From: Gossypium raimondii
Lineage: Eukaryota > Streptophyta > Magnoliopsida > Malvales > Malvaceae
Assembly (NCBI RefSeq): GCF_025698545.1
Contig: NC_068575.1
Location: 57,545,980 to 57,609,979, forward strand
Reading direction: 5' to 3'
Length of the DNA stretch: 64,000 bases
Below, one piece after another: positions 58,460 through 64,000 of this stretch. Every line of letters starts with the position of its first letter. Position 1 is the stretch's first letter. The translations under genes and the position numbers were made by a program. Below the pieces are notes generated by a model. The model ran no database searches and had not been told where the DNA came from. It worked only from the letters and a program-made list of their open reading frames with translations.

Positions 58460-60274
58460 GGCAAACTTGAGTGTATTCAGTATTGATTCATATCCATTCA
58501 TCCTCAAGAGCCAATAATATTCCTCACTACCCTTTTTTTCATTTTACCCTCAAACTTAGATCATATATAAACTTTGTAAATTTGTTATCATATGAATAAT
58601 GTAAAATAATAATAATTTTAGTCTTTCATTTATTTTTTCGCTTCTTTTTACTATTGAACTTGTAATATTTTGTCAATTTATCTCAAAATGAATAGAAAAG
58701 TTAACGGTTTTTAACTTTACTGACATTGCATACACGTAGATTGGCACGTAGACCATATGTCAACATTTAATTAAAATTTAAATATTGTAAAAATTAAGAT
58801 AGTTAAAACTATTAAAAAGTTATATTAAAATGATTTTTCATAATTTTAAAATAAAAAGAATTACTATATATTTGTGTGTTATCTACGTGGTAATCCACAT
58901 GTATACCATGTCAGCAAACTTAATGTCATCTCCCTATAGAATGCATGTGTAAGCTCATCAAAGTTGCCTATTTTACACGTCAATATTATATTACAGTGTT
59001 AGTTCGATTGGCATAGATATTATTGTCAATGCAGGAGCACGTTATCCTTCCATTTATGAGTTGAGAAAAAATTATGAATAATTCTAAATATTATATCAAA
59101 AAAGTAAATATAATCCAACTATATTTAATACCAGAGTAACAGGAAACGAAATTACTAGAGATTGTTTAAATTTAATTATAAAACGGGCCGTGGGCTCATG
59201 AAGACCTAACTCACAAGATAGGGTTATAAATGATTGGAGATATGTGCAGGCTGGGTTATGGTCCAAGTTATGTTGGATTGGGTGCTACCACTAAGGGTTG
59301 TATAATTCTCAGGTCTGTTGACCTGTATTTTGGGTGTTTTCTTTGCAACTTCCGTCCACAAATGGGGAACAGTTGTCTTACGCCTTCAATGGAAATAGTG
59401 TTGATGGTTTCGTCTTTAGTAAAGCTGTTCATCCATACTAATAAAGCTATCTCCATATGTTAAAAAGCTTTTTTTACTTTCCAATTTTACCAAAAAATAT
59501 TTTATCCATCCATTTAATTTTTAATTTTGTTAGTCTTTAAATTTATATTATTTATCAAATTATTTTAAAATAGAAAAATTAAATATTTGCTAACCTTATT
59601 AACATAATATACACGCAATTACTACATAATTATAATACCAACAATTAATTAATTTTTAAAATTTTAAAATTTCAAAAAAGTTATAACAGTAATCAAGTAA
59701 AGAGATATGTAAAGAGAAAATAAATAAAAATTTTGACCAATGACGATTTTTAATTAATTATTTTTAACATAAATTTAACAGTTTAACTAATGTTTAAACT
59801 TATAAAGTGCCAATTTTAAAAATATATATTTTGAATACCACTTATGATAAAAAATATTAAAATATTAAAATAAAAAATACATAATTTAAATATCAATTTA
59901 TAGGTTAAACTTTTTTAAAATAAATTTAATCATTTGAATAATAGTTGGACTAATAAAAATATTGACATATAAAAATAATTGAATTACCATTTGTGAAAGA
60001 AAATAAATACCAAAATTAAGACTAGTAGACTACCAAAATAAATAAATAAGAAAACTTCCACATATTATAGAAGTAACATCGACGTGTATAATCGAAACTA
60101 ATACAATTAAATTATTAATTAAAATTATATAAAAATAACCAGCTATAATTAAAATAGACAATTATTATTAACATAAATAGAATTTTGTATTTAACATGTA
60201 TATATGATAATATTCAGAAATAGTTATGATAATTTAAATATATAAAACAGTTACTAATATAATATATATATATA
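58460..60274. other. 3' flank of the NIP gene and AT-rich spacer
   Basis: Contains the repeat partner of 55735-55930 at about 58620-58770, and a weaker third copy at about 59465-59630. A frame at 59230-59463 has no recognisable motif. An AT run lies just before 60275. Confidence 0.45.
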
Positions 60275-61890
60275 GGGTAAATCACCTAATTGATTACCCA
60301 ACTTTTAGATAAGTTCTATTTTAATCACTTAATTTTAAATTTTAAAATTTTAGTCACCTGCTAAATTTTTAATGGAAAGCTGACGCAGGCCTTTGTTTAG
60401 TAGCCAAATAATAAATTTAGCCCTCTTGTGTTTATTTATTTTATCAATTTAATCTTAAATCTAAAAATTTAACAAATTTAATTTTCAATATTTATAAATT
60501 TTGTCATTTGATTCTAATCCTTAAAAAGTTGAATAAGTTTTTCCCGAACATTTATAAAATTTGTCGATTTAATAATTTTTTTAATTATTAAAAGATTAAA
60601 GTAATGGTGCAAATATTTTAAGTGATTAGTTGCAGCTTCTAAGGGCAATTTGTAAAGGCATAGAGCGGTGACTAGATGTGTGCATGGGTCGGGTCAGGCT
60701 CAACTAAAAATTTAGGCTTGTTTGCTAGGCCCGAGCCCAGCCCAAAAAATGGGCCTAAAATTTTGTCCAAGCCCGACCCGAAGAATATATTAAAATCCGA
60801 GCCTGACCCAGCCCGCCCATATTAATTTTTATATTATCTTTATATAATTTTAAAAAATACTAAAAACATCAAAATAATTATTTCCCAACAAAATAAAAAT
60901 AAATTTTAAAAAATATGTATACTTAAATAACACTAAGATAGATGTAACTTAACAAGCAAATGACTTTAAAATAATAGCAAAATTAACAAATGTCTTTAAA
61001 ATAATAACAAAATTAACAATAAAATAAGTTTTATACAATATCCAAACAATAAAAACAAAATAGTAGCAAAATAGGGAGAAAACCATAAGAATTTTTTTTT
61101 TTTATTTTTTAGTAAATTCGGGCCGGACTCAAGTAAAAATACCTTACCCAATGTCCAGCCCTTTTTTAAACAGACATTATTTTTTTATCCGACTCACGAA
61201 CAGTTCTAGCTGTGACCATAAGTTGCAGCAGCAGATGTTGAATGACCAAAACTTAATATTATCAGCAGGTAACAGCAAATAGCAACAAAATGATTTCAAA
61301 CAACGGCTGTGGTCGGTGAACGGAGCAGCAGCACGACTATGATTAGTGCAATGAGCAGCCAACTTGAAGAAAATCAGTATTGCAACGGGAGCAATGTTCA
61401 AGCGTCCGGTGATGTAATCAATCCCCAAAAATTGGAATAAGAGATTTTTTTTCCATATATATTTTAATTAAATAGATGGGAACCAGGGAGTTAATAAAAA
61501 TAGTCAGTTAATGAGTAAATGTAAGCCGCTAAAAACTTTTTTTTTATTCCTAATAATAAATTCAATTCTCATAACAATCTTTTTAAATTAAAGTAAATTA
61601 ATAAATTTTATAAATGTTTAGAGTTAATTTATTGAATTTTTAGGTTATAACTAAATGACAGATTTTATAAATATTGAAGGCTAAAGTTGTTAAATTTTAG
61701 ATTTAACATCAAGTTGATAAAATGAGTAAACATTAAAGAGTTAAATTTGTTATTAGGCTAATAAATAAAGGCTCGTGTCACTTTTCATTAAGTATCTCAG
61801 AGATAACTAAAATTTTAAATGTTAAAATAATAGTGATGAAATTAAAACTTTTAAAGTTTGATGATCAAAATAAAACTATAAAAAAATATA
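60275..61890. mobile_element. TIR element of about 1.6 kb with long inverted ends
   Basis: The left end, GGGTAAATCACCTAATTGAT (60275) to about 60600, matches the inverse of about 61550-61890. Both read through AAAATTTTAGT, 'AATGGAAAGCTGAC' / 'AATGAAAAGTGAC', 'GCCTTTGTTTAGTAGCC' / 'GCCTTTATTTATTAGCC' and a TTTATAAAATTTGT stretch. The right end is worn and I could not fix its last base or a target duplication. No transposase frame. A second repeat is nested inside. Confidence 0.62.
60677..61010 (+). repeat. Dispersed repeat, copy 2, nested in the TIR element
   Basis: Matches 36431-36740. This copy is better preserved in its GGGTCGGGTCAGGCTC and GGCCCGAGCCCAGCCC head, followed by AATGGGCCTAAAATTTTGTC. 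Further down, GGGCCGGACTCAAGT at about 61120 may be the inverted other end of the same element, followed by an unexplained GC-richer tract (61190-61430). Confidence 0.65.
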
Positions 61891-64000
61891 GGATGACCAT
61901 TGGTATCAGATACTAATTACAACTAAATTACGTTTGCTAATGTTTAGCATGATTTGCTTTTCACTATTTGCCATTTGGCAGATGAGGTTTGAAAAAGTTT
62001 ACTAATAGACAAACCAATTATGTCTATAATTAAAGCTTTTGCATAACTTATTGTTAATTTGTAGCATATATCATATATCATATTTGTATCTATAAAACTC
62101 GACTCATATAAATTAGACCATTAGCCAAACCATTGCCCATTCACAAGTCTAATTTGTAGGCCTCTTTTATTTTATTATTAGTGTTATTATCCAATAATAG
62201 TGGCAAAGTGACTGAGATTTTCATGCATGTGATTATGGTAATGGAAGACAGGACAAATCTGCAAAATCATACAGTGGAGTGGATGTAGCCGAGTTTAGCT
62301 AAAGTTTTGATTATATTTGTTTTGTTTTACATCATCTTTAAAACCATTTATTTTAAAATGATCTAAGGAACAAAATTACATATAAATTAAATTCATTATT
62401 ATTGGCTATTTAATGCATAGGTAATATGCTTTTCTTTTTGGTAAATTATAATAAATAAGGTAAAGTTTAAACAATCAACGAACTAACGTAAGTTGAACAC
62501 AAGTAACACCTGAGACGATAAACAACTTTATCCATCAAACATCACATGAGATTCATAATATGTTTTATTTATTAAAACTTGTAGTAGCAAATATTTCAAT
62601 TTTCTTAATAAAACTATCGTTAAATTATAGTTTCATGAACCAAGATCAAGTCAAATCGATAAATGATAAATTAATGAAACTATACTAAGAATCGTTCATG
62701 AATAAATAAATTTTCGTTCACAAAAGAAGAAGAAGAAGAAGAAGATATGCTTCAAGAAATGTAATTGACTCTGCACAAATTATAGAAATAAAGCATAAAA
62801 TATTACAATCCGGTCAATTAAATATAATCAAGATTCCTATATCATGGTTTAGATTGTATTTTATTCTTTCTACTATAAAATTAGACAAAATAGTCATTGT
62901 ATATTTGATTAAAGACCAAAATGGTCATTTAGTTAAAATTTTATCCATTTTACCGTTAAAAGTTGATCATTGTATGTCAATATAAGATACGCATGTCATG
63001 GCATGTGTTATTGTTTAATTATTTTATTAATTATGTCAGTTTTAAACAATAAAATATATGAAATTTTTAATAAAAATACTGATATACACTTTAATTTAAC
63101 ACATATAAAATACAATTTAACTCTTAATATATATTAATATACCCGAAACTTTGATGAAAGGTGTGAATCTGGTTGTAGATGCTGCTATACCAACCGCACC
63201 TTCGCTAATGGTGGCACACCTATTAGATAATCCTCCTTTTTCAAAATTCAACCATTCCAATCTTACTTATTTTTAAAAAAAATTAGATTTATTCATAATG
63301 TGTTGAGATTATCTCAATTTTGATTACCATAGCCAATGTCTCATTTATTAATAATAAACAATAATGTTGTATGTTTTAAAGTAGGAAAAAAATGAGTTTA
63401 CGAATGGGGGAAAATGGAAAAAATAGTGAGAAGATTAAAAAGGGATATAGCCTTTTTAAGTTGTGATTTGTACTTCCACTAAATAGCGTGTGGGGATGGG
63501 GAAGAAATTCAAGCACTGTTTAGTTTGGCATCAAACACACCAAAGAAAGTGATGGTGGTTTTTGTCTTTCCCTGTGTTTCTTTCGTTTACACACAAAAAA
63601 AAACTTTTTGATAAAAATTAAATTGTATATTTTTATTATAGTAAAATGTAATTTTATTATTTTAATATTATATATCTTTATAATTTTAAAAATTTAAATT
63701 AATTTTGATTATTTTAAATACTAAAGTGTAATTTTATCATTATTAATTTAAAATTTTATAAATTATAAAAAGTATAAATTAAAATTTATTACTACTGAAT
63801 GTTTACTAAACTCCCTATTGTATGTTTGCTTTTCCTTTTAATATTATGAAAAAAAGGAACATTTCATCACAAATCTTACCTCCATGGAAAAGTTTTTTTT
63901 AAAAGTATTATATGTTAAAGAATTAAAATAAAATAAAATGTAAATTTATAGGTAAAAAGAATTTTAAGATCTCTTTAGTATAAATATAAAAATATATATT
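61891..64000. other. AT-rich spacer to the window end
   Basis: No supported gene. A GAA repeat is at 62727-62744. At about 62885-63010 there is a repeat fragment ('AAATAGTCATTGTATATTTG', 'CCGTTAAAAGTT') like the ends of the TIR elements above. Confidence 0.45.

Noticed and set aside
1-64000. tRNA, rRNA, snoRNA and riboswitch genes
   Set aside because: I looked for A/B-box tRNA patterns and other conserved RNA wording and saw none that I could support by eye; a tRNAscan or Infernal run would settle it.

Overview
This is plant nuclear DNA from a dicot, most likely a cotton relative (Malvaceae). That placement is an inference: every gene is a typical eudicot family with GT-AG introns, the spacers are very AT-rich, and the long LTRs starting TGTAACA and the TIR repeats with GGGTAAATT ends look like ones common in cotton. 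No bacterial, organellar or viral genes are present.

Layout. 0-3.3 kb: the 3' part of a DYW-type PPR gene, then a calcium-binding CML gene on the minus strand. 5.3-15.1 kb: a cluster with two copies of a tiny three-exon gene for a secreted peptide precursor (81 aa in the intact copy at 14.6-15.0 kb). The other copy (5.6-9.3 kb) is broken, with a 3.3 kb solo LTR inside its last exon. Between the copies sits a short LRR receptor-like protein gene. 18.7-21.3 kb: a two-exon cycling Dof factor. 21.4-32.1 kb: gene-poor, with a second solo LTR of the same type. 32.2-32.9 kb: an intronless gene for an uncharacterised membrane protein. 36.4-39.8 kb: a dispersed repeat, a chimeric pseudogene (PPR fragment joined to a HARBI1-like nuclease fragment) and a 1.75 kb near-perfect palindrome that is a Mutator-type element with a perfect 9-bp target duplication. 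40.3-47.0 kb: a compact gene block with a nine-exon AAR3/DCN1-like gene (+), a DMP8/9-like DUF679 gene (-) and an AVT1-type amino-acid transporter (-). 50-56 kb: decayed mobile DNA. 56.6-58.5 kb: a five-exon NIP aquaporin with the hallmarks of the silicon channel Lsi1/NIP2-1. 58.5-64 kb: repeats, including a TIR element with another repeat nested in it.

The genes do not form one pathway. The most interesting points are: (1) the duplicated secreted-peptide gene with a PSY-like Asp-Tyr motif that flanks a receptor-like protein gene; (2) the NIP2 gene, whose predicted NPA-NPA spacing is exactly 108 residues; (3) in both solo LTRs, a block of short hairpins enclosed by an outer inverted repeat, with base-paired changes between hairpin units in one of them; (4) the Mutator-type palindrome. 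Exon limits were derived by eye from splice sites and reading phase.
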